Of a DNA stretch of 64,000 nt, positions 1-8,157 are shown one piece after another (the first letter of the stretch is position 1; each line of letters starts with the position of its first letter). The notes under the pieces were generated by a model that was given only the letters and a program-made list of their open reading frames with translations, ran no database searches and was not told where the DNA came from. The stretch spans positions 124,001-188,000 of the forward strand of contig NZ_VMNH01000009.1 in NCBI RefSeq assembly GCF_007625115.1, read 5' to 3'. A program made the translations under genes and the position numbers. Source of the stretch: Sedimenticola selenatireducens. Its GTDB lineage: Bacteria; Pseudomonadota; Gammaproteobacteria; Chromatiales; Chromatiaceae.

Positions 1-48
1 GTTTGCAGATAATAGTGGATTAACCGAATATAGAATGGTGTTGAACGT

Positions 49-75
49 TAAAGTTTTTAGCGATGTATCCGCTAC
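49..75 (+). promoter_or_regulatory. Candidate sigma-28 (FliA) promoter of pomA
   Basis: TAAAGTTT at 49-56 matches the sigma-28 -35 element exactly. After an 11-base spacer comes TCCGCTAC at 68-75, which keeps 5 of 8 positions of GCCGATAA. It lies about 60 bases upstream of the pomA GTG start, as expected for a late flagellar gene. The -10 match is modest, but cheV has a similar variant (GTCGCTAA), which adds support. Positions 1-48 hold nothing I recognise. Confidence 0.45.
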
Positions 76-134
76 AAACGTTAGTACTGAAATAGGTTTT
101 TGCGCGGCCTAGAGGGCGTAATGAGGAAGTATTT

Positions 135-896
135 GTGGATATAGCGACACTGATCGGATTATTGGGCGGTTTTGGCATCATTATTGGTGCTATTGCCACG
201 GGCGGCGATGTCATGCTGTTTGTTAACGTGCCCTCGATTCTGATTGTGGTAGGTGGCACTTTCATGGTGACGTTGATGCAGGTCTCCCTGAAAGATTTTC
301 TGGGCTCATTCAGTATGGGCATGAAGGCCTTCTTCTATAAGACAGATGATGCAGCGACCTTGATTGAAGAGGCGGTCACACTGGCGGATGTGGCACGTAA
401 AAACGGGTTGTTGGCATTGGAAGGTCAAGAGATCAGTAATGAGTTTCTCAAACAAGGTATTGGGCTCTGTGTTGATGGGCATGATCCCGCCTTGGTTAAT
501 CGGTTGCTCAGTAAAGATATTGATCTGACTATACAACGCCACGAGGTGGGTCAGACCATGTTTAAGAATATGGCTACTATGGCCCCTGCCATGGGTATGA
601 TTGGCACTCTGGTTGGTCTGGTGCAGATGTTGGCGAATATGTCGGATCCTGCCAGTATTGGGCCGGCAATGGCGGTGGCGCTGCTTACCACGCTCTATGG
701 TGCGGTGATTGCCAATGCCTTTGCTCAGCCGCTGGCCGATAAACTGGCCCGGGCAAGCGCCCTGGAAAAGACAAATAAGTCATTGATTATAGAGACAATA
801 GCCGGCATTCAAGAGGGCATGAATCCGCGTGTTCTCGAACAATTGCTTTCTACCTATCTCCCCTCCAATAAACGTACCAAGGATGAGGCAGAGTAA
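135..896 (+). CDS. pomA: Flagellar motor stator protein PomA (MotA family)
   Basis: This is the inner-membrane stator subunit that, with PomB, conducts ions and pushes on the rotor protein FliG. The 253 residues fit the short PomA/MotA class: two N-terminal membrane segments (about 5-22 and 29-51), a cytoplasmic loop with conserved charges (R88, E96 region) for rotor contact, and two more segments (about 150-170 and 177-200) around the MAPAMGMIGTLVG and GPAMAVALLTTLYG motifs. The start is GTG, preceded by GAGGAAG. It is 5 bases upstream of pomB, so the two are co-transcribed. Closeness to PomA rather than MotA suggests Na+ coupling, but the ion is an inference. Confidence 0.95.
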   Translation: MDIATLIGLLGGFGIIIGAIATGGDVMLFVNVPSILIVVGGTFMVTLMQVSLKDFLGSFSMGMKAFFYKTDDAATLIEEAVTLADVARKNGLLALEGQEISNEFLKQGIGLCVDGHDPALVNRLLSKDIDLTIQRHEVGQTMFKNMATMAPAMGMIGTLVGLVQMLANMSDPASIGPAMAVALLTTLYGAVIANAFAQPLADKLARASALEKTNKSLIIETIAGIQEGMNPRVLEQLLSTYLPSNKRTKDEAE

Positions 897-901
897 CGGG
901 T

Positions 902-1816
902 ATGTCAGATGATTGCCCAAAATGTGATGCAGGATTACCCCCCTGGTTGGCAACCTTTGCTGATTTGATGTCCTTGTTGATGTGTTTTTTCGTACTGCTG
1001 CTCTCATTTGCAGAGATTGATGCCATCCGATTCAAAAAGATGGCGGATTCTATGAAGGATGCCTTTGGCGTACAGCGGGAAGTACAGGTGACTGATATCG
1101 TCATGGGGACCAGCGTTATTAAGCAGGAGTTTAGTCCCTCTACCATTCCAGAGCCCTCACTGGTCGATGAGGTGCGTCAACAGACCACAGACGTAGAGAA
1201 ACAGCATCTTGATGTCCCGGATGCGGCTTCGAAATCAGAGGCTGAAGTGGCCGCTGAGGCAGAGGCAGAGGCAGAGGCAGCGGAAGAGGCAGCGGCAGAG
1301 GCAGCGGAAAAACTGATGCAGGAGATTGCCCAGCAGGCCGAAGAGATCAAAGAGGCCATGCAGCTGGAAATTGAAGAAAAATTGGTCACTGTTGAGACAC
1401 AGCAGGCGAAGATTATTATACGTATTAATGAAAAGGGCTCATTCCCTTCAGGTAGCGCAAAGCTGAATGATGATTTCTACGGTGTGATGGTGCGTCTCAG
1501 TGAAGCGGTGGCTAAAACCCCCGGTAAAGTCGTTGTGGCGGGACATTCCGATGACGTGCCGATATCGACCAATCGTTTTCGGTCAAATTGGGAGCTCTCT
1601 TCCGCCCGAGCCGTTACTGTGGTACATGCCCTGTTGGATGATCCAAACGTTGATCCTGGCCGTGTAAAGGTTGAGGGGCATGCCGATTCACAACCTTTAG
1701 TGCCTAATGATTCCAGAGAGAACAGAGCCATCAATAGGCGTGTCGAGCTGATCATTGAGCGTGGCTCCGATGTTGAGAGTGGTGAGGCCTTGGCCATTCC
1801 ACCTGCTCAGGGCTAG
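902..1816 (+). CDS. pomB: Flagellar motor stator protein PomB (MotB family, OmpA-like)
   Basis: This is the stator partner that carries the ion-binding aspartate and anchors the stator to peptidoglycan. A single membrane helix (about 19-37) contains D21 in the FADLMSLLMCFFVLL context, the position of the essential Asp in PomB/MotB. The OmpA-like peptidoglycan-binding domain spans about 169-288, with conserved NRFRSNWELSSARA and NRAINRRVEL motifs. The linker is unusual: residues 113-136 are almost only Ala and Glu, encoded by near-perfect GAGGCA/GCGGCA hexamers at about 1255-1307, a tract prone to slippage. The 304-residue length is normal for the family. It is translationally close to pomA. 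Confidence 0.94.
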   Translation: MSDDCPKCDAGLPPWLATFADLMSLLMCFFVLLLSFAEIDAIRFKKMADSMKDAFGVQREVQVTDIVMGTSVIKQEFSPSTIPEPSLVDEVRQQTTDVEKQHLDVPDAASKSEAEVAAEAEAEAEAAEEAAAEAAEKLMQEIAQQAEEIKEAMQLEIEEKLVTVETQQAKIIIRINEKGSFPSGSAKLNDDFYGVMVRLSEAVAKTPGKVVVAGHSDDVPISTNRFRSNWELSSARAVTVVHALLDDPNVDPGRVKVEGHADSQPLVPNDSRENRAINRRVELIIERGSDVESGEALAIPPAQG

Positions 1817-1864
1817 GGTGATTGATGATTTATTCAAGCAGCAGAAAGCAGGAGTGAAGGGCCG

Positions 1865-2467
1865 TTGAAGATCAGTCAGGATGAGCGCAGGCAGTATTTT
1901 CGTATCGAAGACAGTTTGACACTCAGCTATCAGAAGGTGCCATTGGACGAGGTTCCTGATTGTGTTGAGCGTCTTGAGCAAGAGCTCGACAGTCATTTTA
2001 CCGTGGTCAGCAGCCTTGCCGCAGTTACCCAGGAGATGACGGGTACCTTGCATAAAATAGAGGCGAGTCGCCCTGAAATTGCGGCCTATTTAAAATCACT
2101 GGATAAAAAGATTGATATCCTTGGGCGGGCTTTTTTGGCACAGGCAACTGAGCTATTCACTCAGCCTACTCAGGAAGTGAATCTGAGTGCCACCGGGATT
2201 TCGTTTAATGTATCGGAACCCGTTTCGGAAGGCACTATTCTGGAGCTTAAAATCCTCTTATTACCCTCCTATACTGGAATTCTCTGCTTTGCTGAAGTGG
2301 TGAGTTGTGATGAGCGGGATGCCTCTGATTCAGATCACAGCTATAATCTCAGAACAAATTTCTCACATATACGAACACGTGATCGCGATGTTTTGATCCA
2401 GCATGTTATTCAGCGTCAGGGTGCTCAGATCAGGCAAGCGCGTGAAGCGCAAGAAAGAGAAAGTTAA
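1865..2467 (+). CDS. PilZ domain protein
   Basis: This is a predicted c-di-GMP receptor of 200 residues. It has an RRQYFR motif at about residues 8-13 that resembles the RxxxR half of PilZ, and NLSATGISF at about 105-113 that matches the D/NxSxxG half. The middle (about 30-95) is helical and charged, and separates the two halves more than in a minimal PilZ domain. The start is TTG, preceded by AGGAG at 1850-1854. It follows pomAB by about 50 bases and probably shares their transcript. That placement suggests it adjusts motor output or attachment in response to c-di-GMP, which is inference. Confidence 0.75.
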   Translation: MKISQDERRQYFRIEDSLTLSYQKVPLDEVPDCVERLEQELDSHFTVVSSLAAVTQEMTGTLHKIEASRPEIAAYLKSLDKKIDILGRAFLAQATELFTQPTQEVNLSATGISFNVSEPVSEGTILELKILLLPSYTGILCFAEVVSCDERDASDSDHSYNLRTNFSHIRTRDRDVLIQHVIQRQGAQIRQAREAQERES

Positions 2468-2475
2468 TAACGCTG

Positions 2476-2907
2476 TTATTTAGTCACCCGTTGTTTGACG
2501 CAGTGTAGATAAGCCTGTTCATCGGGTGCACGGTTTTCCCGCTGCGCCTCCCAAAGCATTTTTCCCAGACACTCCATCATTTGGTGTTCAGCCTCATGGC
2601 TGTCGCCCACTTTTGCCACGGCTTTTTGATAAAGATTGCGAATACCGGCAGGCCGGTCGGTGCCGATTTGCTCCTGTAGACTGATGTGCATACCCATATG
2701 TAGGAAGGGATTCGTCTCCCCGCCATCGGGAAGGAAATCTTTGTCGAGCGCATTGTCTGCTGATTCAATCAGTGGATGATATTCCGGGTGCTGCTGAATA
2801 ACCCCTGCGAGAAGTTGCTCAAGGGGCACTAACATCTCTCCGCTCTGGGCCTTACGCCAGGTCTCGGTAAAAAAACGGCGCATTTGTGTTCTATCAGATC
2901 CAAACAT
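2476..2907 (-). CDS. DUF1841 family protein
   Basis: This is a 143-residue protein of unknown function that I recognise as DUF1841 by its N-terminus (MFGSDRTQMRRFFTETWRK) and its central NPFLHMGMH segment. It is soluble, with no signal peptide or membrane segment. It lies 6 bases downstream of nth on the same strand, so it is probably co-transcribed. It converges with the PilZ gene, with 8 bases between the two stop codons. Nothing in the sequence allows a function to be assigned. Confidence 0.8.
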   Translation of the reverse strand: MFGSDRTQMRRFFTETWRKAQSGEMLVPLEQLLAGVIQQHPEYHPLIESADNALDKDFLPDGGETNPFLHMGMHISLQEQIGTDRPAGIRNLYQKAVAKVGDSHEAEHQMMECLGKMLWEAQRENRAPDEQAYLHCVKQRVTK

Positions 2908-2913
2908 TACTCA

Positions 2914-3549
2914 TCAATCCAGGTTTTTATCGCGAAATTCACAGAGATCCTCAATGATACAGGAACCACAACGGGGGGAGCGAGCCGTACAGGTATATCG
3001 GCCATGCAGAATCAGCCAGTGATGGGCATCCAGCAGAAACTCCTTGGGTATATGGCGAAGCAACCGTTTTTCTACCTCAAGGACATTTTTTCCTGGTGCG
3101 ATTTTTGTCCGATTGGCGACCCTGTATATGTGAGTATCGACGGCCATGGTGGGTAGCCTGAAGACGGTATTTAGTATCACGTTAGCCGTCTTTCTGCCGA
3201 CTCCTGGGAGTAACTCCAATGCTGCCCGCTCCTGAGGCACTTTACTTTGGTGATCACGTATCAACAGTTCACAGGTTTTTATAATATTGGCGGCCTTGCT
3301 GTTAAACAAACCGATTGTTTTTATGTAGTGCTTAAGACCCTCTTCACCCAGGGCGACAATGGCCTCCGGGGTATTCGCAACCGGATACAGCTTGGCAGTT
3401 GCCTTGTTGACCCCTTTGTCTGTCGCCTGCGCGGATAGAATGACGGCGATGAGTAATTCAAAGGGGTTTTCATACTGGAGTTCTGTAGTGGGGTTGGGCG
3501 TGTGCGCTTTAAAGCGCTCAAAGATGGTTTGCCGGATCTGTTTGTTCAT
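2914..3549 (-). CDS. nth: Endonuclease III
   Basis: This is the base-excision-repair DNA glycosylase/AP lyase for oxidised pyrimidines. The 211 residues show the helix-hairpin-helix with the catalytic Lys (LLPGVGRKTANVILN, about 113-127), the catalytic Asp in VDTHIYRVANR, and the C-terminal 4Fe-4S loop Cys-x6-Cys-x2-Cys-x5-Cys. The length is typical. In many gammaproteobacteria nth directly follows rnfE; here a kinase gene on the opposite strand lies between them, so nth must use its own promoter in 3550-3705. Confidence 0.97.
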   Translation of the reverse strand: MNKQIRQTIFERFKAHTPNPTTELQYENPFELLIAVILSAQATDKGVNKATAKLYPVANTPEAIVALGEEGLKHYIKTIGLFNSKAANIIKTCELLIRDHQSKVPQERAALELLPGVGRKTANVILNTVFRLPTMAVDTHIYRVANRTKIAPGKNVLEVEKRLLRHIPKEFLLDAHHWLILHGRYTCTARSPRCGSCIIEDLCEFRDKNLD

Positions 3550-3705
3550 AGTGCAATTTTATCATGACTCGATTTTTGCGCGCGGATAAATGTGTTGCGG
3601 TTGGCTATTCTGATGATCACTGGCTAATATCCGTGGGACACCCTTTTAGATCGTGTAAGATATAAAGTAGTATACGGTACTTTATAATAACGGTCATATT
3701 AGACA

Positions 3706-5787
3706 ATGAGGCATAGGATGCTCACTCGGCTAGACCCCGCGTTGCTTAGAAACCCGGAATTCCAATCAGCAATGGTTCGGCTGGCCATCTGGTTGTTTGC
3801 TGTTCTCTACATCGGACTTGGCGCTGCCAGCGACTATTATCTGGTTGATATCGATGACTATTCGCTGTTGTTTGGCGGTTTTTTATTCTTGTTTCTCTCG
3901 TTGTTGGCAAGTGTGATACATCGCCCGGTTTGGGAAGCGCGACGCTATTTCTCACTTTTGATGGATGTTTCCGCTACCAGCTTCTGTATCTACCTTACCA
4001 AGGACATAGTGAGCCCTTTCTACTTGCTCTATATATGGATATTTATCTCGTATGGCACACGTTACGGAAAAGAGCATCTCAAGTCTGCATCAATTCTCAG
4101 TATCCTTGCCTACACCCTGGTATTAACGGCATTGGGTCAATGGGAGCGCTATACCTTTGAGGTGATATTCTTTCTGCTGTTGTTGATTATGCTGCCACTT
4201 TATCAGTACGTGTTGTTAAGAAAACTCCATCAAGCCCGGCAGGAGGCCGAGCAGTCTGATCAGGCGAAAAGTATATTTCTATCCTGCATGACCCATGAGT
4301 TGCGCACCCCGCTGAGCGGTATTATGGGTATGGCTCAGTTACTCAAAAATACCCCGTTGAATATTGAGCAGAAGGAGTATCTGGAATCGATTGTCTCATC
4401 GGGGAGTGTGCTTGATTCATTGATCAGTGAAGTGCTTGATCTCTCTAAAATGGACGCAGGCGGTCTGGAGCTCAAGCCACACCTTTTTGATATAAGGACC
4501 CTCTGTCGTGATGTGAGCCAGTCGCTCTCTCATGAGGCATTGGATAAAGGTCTTGAGTTAATTTGTGATGTGGATGAACGACTGCCAGCATTGGTCTTCT
4601 ATGATGAGTTGCGGCTTCGGCAGATCTTATCCAATCTGCTTTCGAACGCTTTAAAATTCACTGCATCTGGTGAAGTCGTGTTACTGGCAAAACTGATTTC
4701 CGCCGAAGATGAAGGGTTGACCAGTGAGTTGTGTATTGAAGTAAGGGATACCGGAATTGGTATCGAGCCCTCACACCAAGAGAAGTTGTTTGAACGTTTC
4801 TGGCAGGCAGATACTTCAACCACTAGTCATCATGGGGGTATCGGGCTTGGTACAACTATCTCACGCCGCCTGACCCACTTGATGGGAGGGGAGATTGGCG
4901 TGATCAGTAAGCCGGGTGATGGATCTACCTTTTGGGTAAGACTCCCCCTGACAGGGCAGGGTCAATATCCTAATAAAACCAATCTGAGCCGGTATGACGG
5001 CTTCTCTGTTCTGATTTATGAGACGAATTCAACGTCGCTACAGTTGCTGAAGAAGTGTTGTGCGACTTATGGTATTCACTGTAATGGTGTGTCGCGTCTG
5101 AGTGAGCTCTCGGAGGTTGTCAATCAGGTTGAGATGCAGGGAGGCGTGGATTATGCCATTGTTGCCGATTCTCCTTCCGGGCAAGATATTGCGAGAATTG
5201 GCCGTCTCATTCGCAAACACCTGAGGAGCGATCTGCCCGTTATTCATCTTGGCTATCTTGAACGCAAGTCTCCCGATAAACACCCCAACAATCATTTCTT
5301 AAAAAAGCCTTTTATCTGTTCAGATCTATTTCAACAAATTTCTACAGTGCTGAAAGAACCTCTCTCCACGGTAGCCGTTTTAGACGGGAAGCGTAATTTT
5401 GAACAGGTGAAGATCAGCGTGCTGATGGCTGAAGATAACGCCATTAATGCCAAGGTTCTAAGTACTTTGTTAAGTGGAATTGGTTGCAGTGTAGCCTGGG
5501 CCAGGGATGGAGAGGAGGCGTTGGCGATGGCTTTGAAAGGCCGTTACGATATCGCCTTTATTGACTTGAGAATGCCCAAGCTGGATGGGTTGGCATTTAC
5601 CAGAGAGTGGCGAGCAGGTGAAAAGGCTAATGTCCGATTACCTATCATTGCCCTGACCGCTAACACCAGTGCCAGTGTTCGCCTGCAGTGTGCAGAAGCA
5701 GGTATGGACGATTTCCTGGCCAAGCCTGTTGATGAACAGCTACTACAGAAGGCTATTGAGCGTTACAGCGCAGTTGGAACGGGCTAA
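3706..5787 (+). CDS. RpfC-like hybrid sensor histidine kinase/response regulator
   Basis: This is a membrane hybrid kinase of 693 residues. Five or six hydrophobic helices lie at about 22-171, laid out like the RpfC input region. Then come a HisKA domain with phospho-acceptor H197 (MTHELRTPLSG) and a HATPase domain (N box about 300-320, DTGIGI about 348-353, GIGLG about 378-382). A receiver-like segment (about 432-550) keeps the Lys (K534) but lacks a clear acidic pocket. A complete C-terminal receiver (about 568-690) has E576/D577, phospho-acceptor D620 and K673. There is no C-terminal Hpt domain, so phosphorelay would need a separate Hpt protein. No rpfF or rpfG is nearby, so a diffusible fatty-acid ligand is only a guess. 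It ends 1 base from the rnfE stop, tail to tail. Confidence 0.85.
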   Translation: MRHRMLTRLDPALLRNPEFQSAMVRLAIWLFAVLYIGLGAASDYYLVDIDDYSLLFGGFLFLFLSLLASVIHRPVWEARRYFSLLMDVSATSFCIYLTKDIVSPFYLLYIWIFISYGTRYGKEHLKSASILSILAYTLVLTALGQWERYTFEVIFFLLLLIMLPLYQYVLLRKLHQARQEAEQSDQAKSIFLSCMTHELRTPLSGIMGMAQLLKNTPLNIEQKEYLESIVSSGSVLDSLISEVLDLSKMDAGGLELKPHLFDIRTLCRDVSQSLSHEALDKGLELICDVDERLPALVFYDELRLRQILSNLLSNALKFTASGEVVLLAKLISAEDEGLTSELCIEVRDTGIGIEPSHQEKLFERFWQADTSTTSHHGGIGLGTTISRRLTHLMGGEIGVISKPGDGSTFWVRLPLTGQGQYPNKTNLSRYDGFSVLIYETNSTSLQLLKKCCATYGIHCNGVSRLSELSEVVNQVEMQGGVDYAIVADSPSGQDIARIGRLIRKHLRSDLPVIHLGYLERKSPDKHPNNHFLKKPFICSDLFQQISTVLKEPLSTVAVLDGKRNFEQVKISVLMAEDNAINAKVLSTLLSGIGCSVAWARDGEEALAMALKGRYDIAFIDLRMPKLDGLAFTREWRAGEKANVRLPIIALTANTSASVRLQCAEAGMDDFLAKPVDEQLLQKAIERYSAVGTG

Positions 5788-5788
5788 T

Positions 5789-6487
5789 CTAGGCTGTATT
5801 GGTTTCCATCTCTTCATTTGAAGAGGAGATAGGGGCTGGCTTCTTTTTTGGCAGTCTACTATCAATGATATTTTTTAAGGCAATCATTAAACCGAGACCC
5901 AGAAAGGCGCCTGGTGGCAGGATCGCAATCAGCATGCCTCTGAAATCTGAGCCCAAGCTGATGGCCCAATCGCTTGCTATCGGTCCAAACATGAGGTCAG
6001 CTTGGGCAAACAAGGTACCAAGGCCGATCAGCTCACGCAGGGACCCCAACGCAAATAAAGCGCAGGTAAAGCCAAGTCCCATGGCCAAGCCATCGACTAC
6101 CGCAGGCACAAGATGATTCTTTGATGCAAAGGCTTCAGCGCGCCCAATAATGGCGCAGTTTGTCACGATCAGTGGAATGAAAATACCCAGGACTTTATAT
6201 AGATCGAAGAACCAGGCGTTCATGCTCAATTCTACGGCAGTTACAAATGAAGCAATAACAATGACGAATACGGGTAACCGTACCTCAGGTCTTACCAGGT
6301 TTCTGATAAGCGAGACGGTCGCGTTGGACATTACCAATACTGCTGTTGTGGCGATACCCAGGCCGAGGCCATTGATGGCAGTGTTCGTAACGGCCAGGAG
6401 TGGGCAGAGCCCTAGCAGGGCAACCAGTGCCTGGTTATTACTCCAGAGACCGTCTTTAATCAGTTTTGCGTAGCCGGTATCGCTCAT
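5789..6487 (-). CDS. rnfE: Rnf electron transport complex subunit E
   Basis: This is an integral membrane subunit of the Rnf complex (ferredoxin:NAD oxidoreductase coupled to ion transport), paralogous to RnfA. Its 232 residues form about six membrane helices, with the family motifs [18 protein letters not shown] near residue 18 and a [13 protein letters not shown] segment near 110, each with a Cys of the intramembrane Fe-S site. It is the last gene of rnfABCDGE and overlaps rnfG by ATGA (6484-6487). The C-terminus is hydrophilic and Lys/Glu-rich. Confidence 0.95.
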   Translation of the reverse strand: MSDTGYAKLIKDGLWSNNQALVALLGLCPLLAVTNTAINGLGLGIATTAVLVMSNATVSLIRNLVRPEVRLPVFVIVIASFVTAVELSMNAWFFDLYKVLGIFIPLIVTNCAIIGRAEAFASKNHLVPAVVDGLAMGLGFTCALFALGSLRELIGLGTLFAQADLMFGPIASDWAISLGSDFRGMLIAILPPGAFLGLGLMIALKNIIDSRLPKKKPAPISSSNEEMETNTA

Positions 6488-7116
6488 TTTTTGGTTGCCT
6501 TTTCCCGATCCATAAACAGGGACTCACCGTGCCTATCAAAATACATCAGGGTGTTTTTTACGGCGTTCACGATGGCGCGAGGTGTGATTGTGGCCCCGGT
6601 GAACTGGTCAAAATCCCCCCCATCTTTCTTAACCTTCCAGCGGGTATACTCGGGATTGGAGAGTGATTTTCCATTGAAGGAGTAGATCCAATCTGATCGA
6701 TTCTCCTCAACCTTATCGCCTAATCCCGGTGTCTCCTTATGTGAGACTACCCTGACGCCACCTAAAGTGCCGTCTGTGCGGACTGCTACCAGTAGCTTAA
6801 TCGGGCCGCTATAGCCATTGGGTACCACAGAGGAGAAAACTGCCGCGACAGGCTTTCCCTGTTTTCGCCCGAGATAGACCAGGGTCTCATCACTGCCTAG
6901 CAGGTCTTTCTGGTGAGCGATTTGGGTATCAGTGACAATGTCATTGTCAATGCTTTCAGCGGGTACCAGGGCGACCAGGCTGCGTAATAGCGCTTCACGC
7001 TCGTTGGCGGCAATTTTGTCAGCTGTCAGGTCATTGGTCACTGCAACCAGTGCGGTACCAGCAGTAGCGAACAGGGCCAACAATATACCAGCAACAGATA
7101 CGGGATGCTTAATCAC
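6484..7116 (-). CDS. rnfG: Rnf electron transport complex subunit G
   Basis: This is a periplasm-facing flavoprotein subunit with one N-terminal membrane anchor and covalently bound FMN. The FMN attachment motif is [11 protein letters not shown], with the acceptor Thr near the C-terminus. I start at GTG 7116, not at the longer frame beginning at 7164. The GTG overlaps the rnfD stop by 8 bases, has an AGGGGG ribosome-binding site about 7 bases upstream, and gives the usual short basic N-terminus before the membrane helix. The product is 210 residues. Confidence 0.92.
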   Translation of the reverse strand: MIKHPVSVAGILLALFATAGTALVAVTNDLTADKIAANEREALLRSLVALVPAESIDNDIVTDTQIAHQKDLLGSDETLVYLGRKQGKPVAAVFSSVVPNGYSGPIKLLVAVRTDGTLGGVRVVSHKETPGLGDKVEENRSDWIYSFNGKSLSNPEYTRWKVKKDGGDFDQFTGATITPRAIVNAVKNTLMYFDRHGESLFMDREKATKK

Positions 7117-8152
7117 GCCGTGCCCCCTGGTGTCCGAAAGCCCTGGGTTGGGTGTAATAATCAATGGTTGGTGCTGCCATATTCAATAACAATACGGCGA
7201 AAGCAATGGCATCGGGATATCCACCCCAAGTGCGAATGACAAAGACCATGAGGCCGATGCAGGCGCCATAGACCAGTTGGCCTTTTTTAGTCGTACAGGC
7301 TGAAACCGGGTCGGTGGCGATAAAGAAGGCACCGAGAATTGTTCCGCCTGTGAACACATGGAACATGCCAAACGGATAGGCCTCCTGATCCAGGAAGTGG
7401 AACAGCATGGCGATAACCAGCAGACTGGCCAGCATGGAAACCGGGATGTGCCAGCTGATAATCCGTTTGTAAATCAGGAACAGGCCACCGAGCAGATACC
7501 AGTTGCCAACCCATTCCCATCCACGCCCACCAAAATCACCCCACAGAGGGCTCATCAGGATCTCACTGACCATCTTGCTCTGATCTAACTGGGTAAACAT
7601 GGAATCTAATGGTGTAGCCATGGTCAGGGCATCCCAGGTGAGTCCACCCGGTAAAGCGCCCGTGAAGATGACCGTTGCCGTCTGAAGGAATGTCAGGGGA
7701 TGTTCGTTCAGCATCTCTGGAGGTAGCCATGAGGTCATCTGAACGGGGTAGGAGACCAGCAGTAGAACATAAGCCGCCATGGCTGGATTAAAGGGGTTGT
7801 AACCCAATCCGCCATAGATTTGTTTGACGAGGAGAATGGCAAATGCAATACCTATTACGGTCAGCCACCAGGGCAGTAGTGGAGGTACCGCGACGGCAAA
7901 CAGGAGTGCGGTCAACACGGCGCTGAAATCGCCAACCACTGGAATTATAGGGCGTTTTCTTAGACGCATGGCTAGCGCTTCACAAATCACCGCGGTAACA
8001 CTGGCGAGCAGCATATTGATTAGAATACCCCAGCCAAAATACCAGGTCATGGCTATTGCCCCGGGTACCAGTGCCAAAATAACCAGCAGCATGGTCCGGC
8101 TTACACTATTGGGCCGGTCACTGTGTGGTGATGTGATGGTGGTGAATTGCAT
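7109..8152 (-). CDS. rnfD: Rnf electron transport complex subunit D
   Basis: This is a polytopic membrane subunit (347 residues, about nine or ten helices) of the NqrB/RnfD family that takes part in ion translocation. Visible family segments are GGLGYNPFNPAMAAYV and DALTMATPLDS. In the latter, the Thr corresponds to the phosphoester-linked FMN site, although the usual SGAT context reads TMAT here. It is fifth from the end of the operon map on the minus strand, between rnfC and rnfG, and overlaps rnfG by 8 bases. Confidence 0.94.
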   Translation of the reverse strand: MQFTTITSPHSDRPNSVSRTMLLVILALVPGAIAMTWYFGWGILINMLLASVTAVICEALAMRLRKRPIIPVVGDFSAVLTALLFAVAVPPLLPWWLTVIGIAFAILLVKQIYGGLGYNPFNPAMAAYVLLLVSYPVQMTSWLPPEMLNEHPLTFLQTATVIFTGALPGGLTWDALTMATPLDSMFTQLDQSKMVSEILMSPLWGDFGGRGWEWVGNWYLLGGLFLIYKRIISWHIPVSMLASLLVIAMLFHFLDQEAYPFGMFHVFTGGTILGAFFIATDPVSACTTKKGQLVYGACIGLMVFVIRTWGGYPDAIAFAVLLLNMAAPTIDYYTQPRAFGHQGARRD

Positions 8153-8157
8153 CTTCG

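Noticed and set aside
7117-7164. Longer N-terminus for RnfG starting at 7164
   Set aside because: It would extend into rnfD. GTG 7116 has a good ribosome-binding site and gives the family N-terminus.
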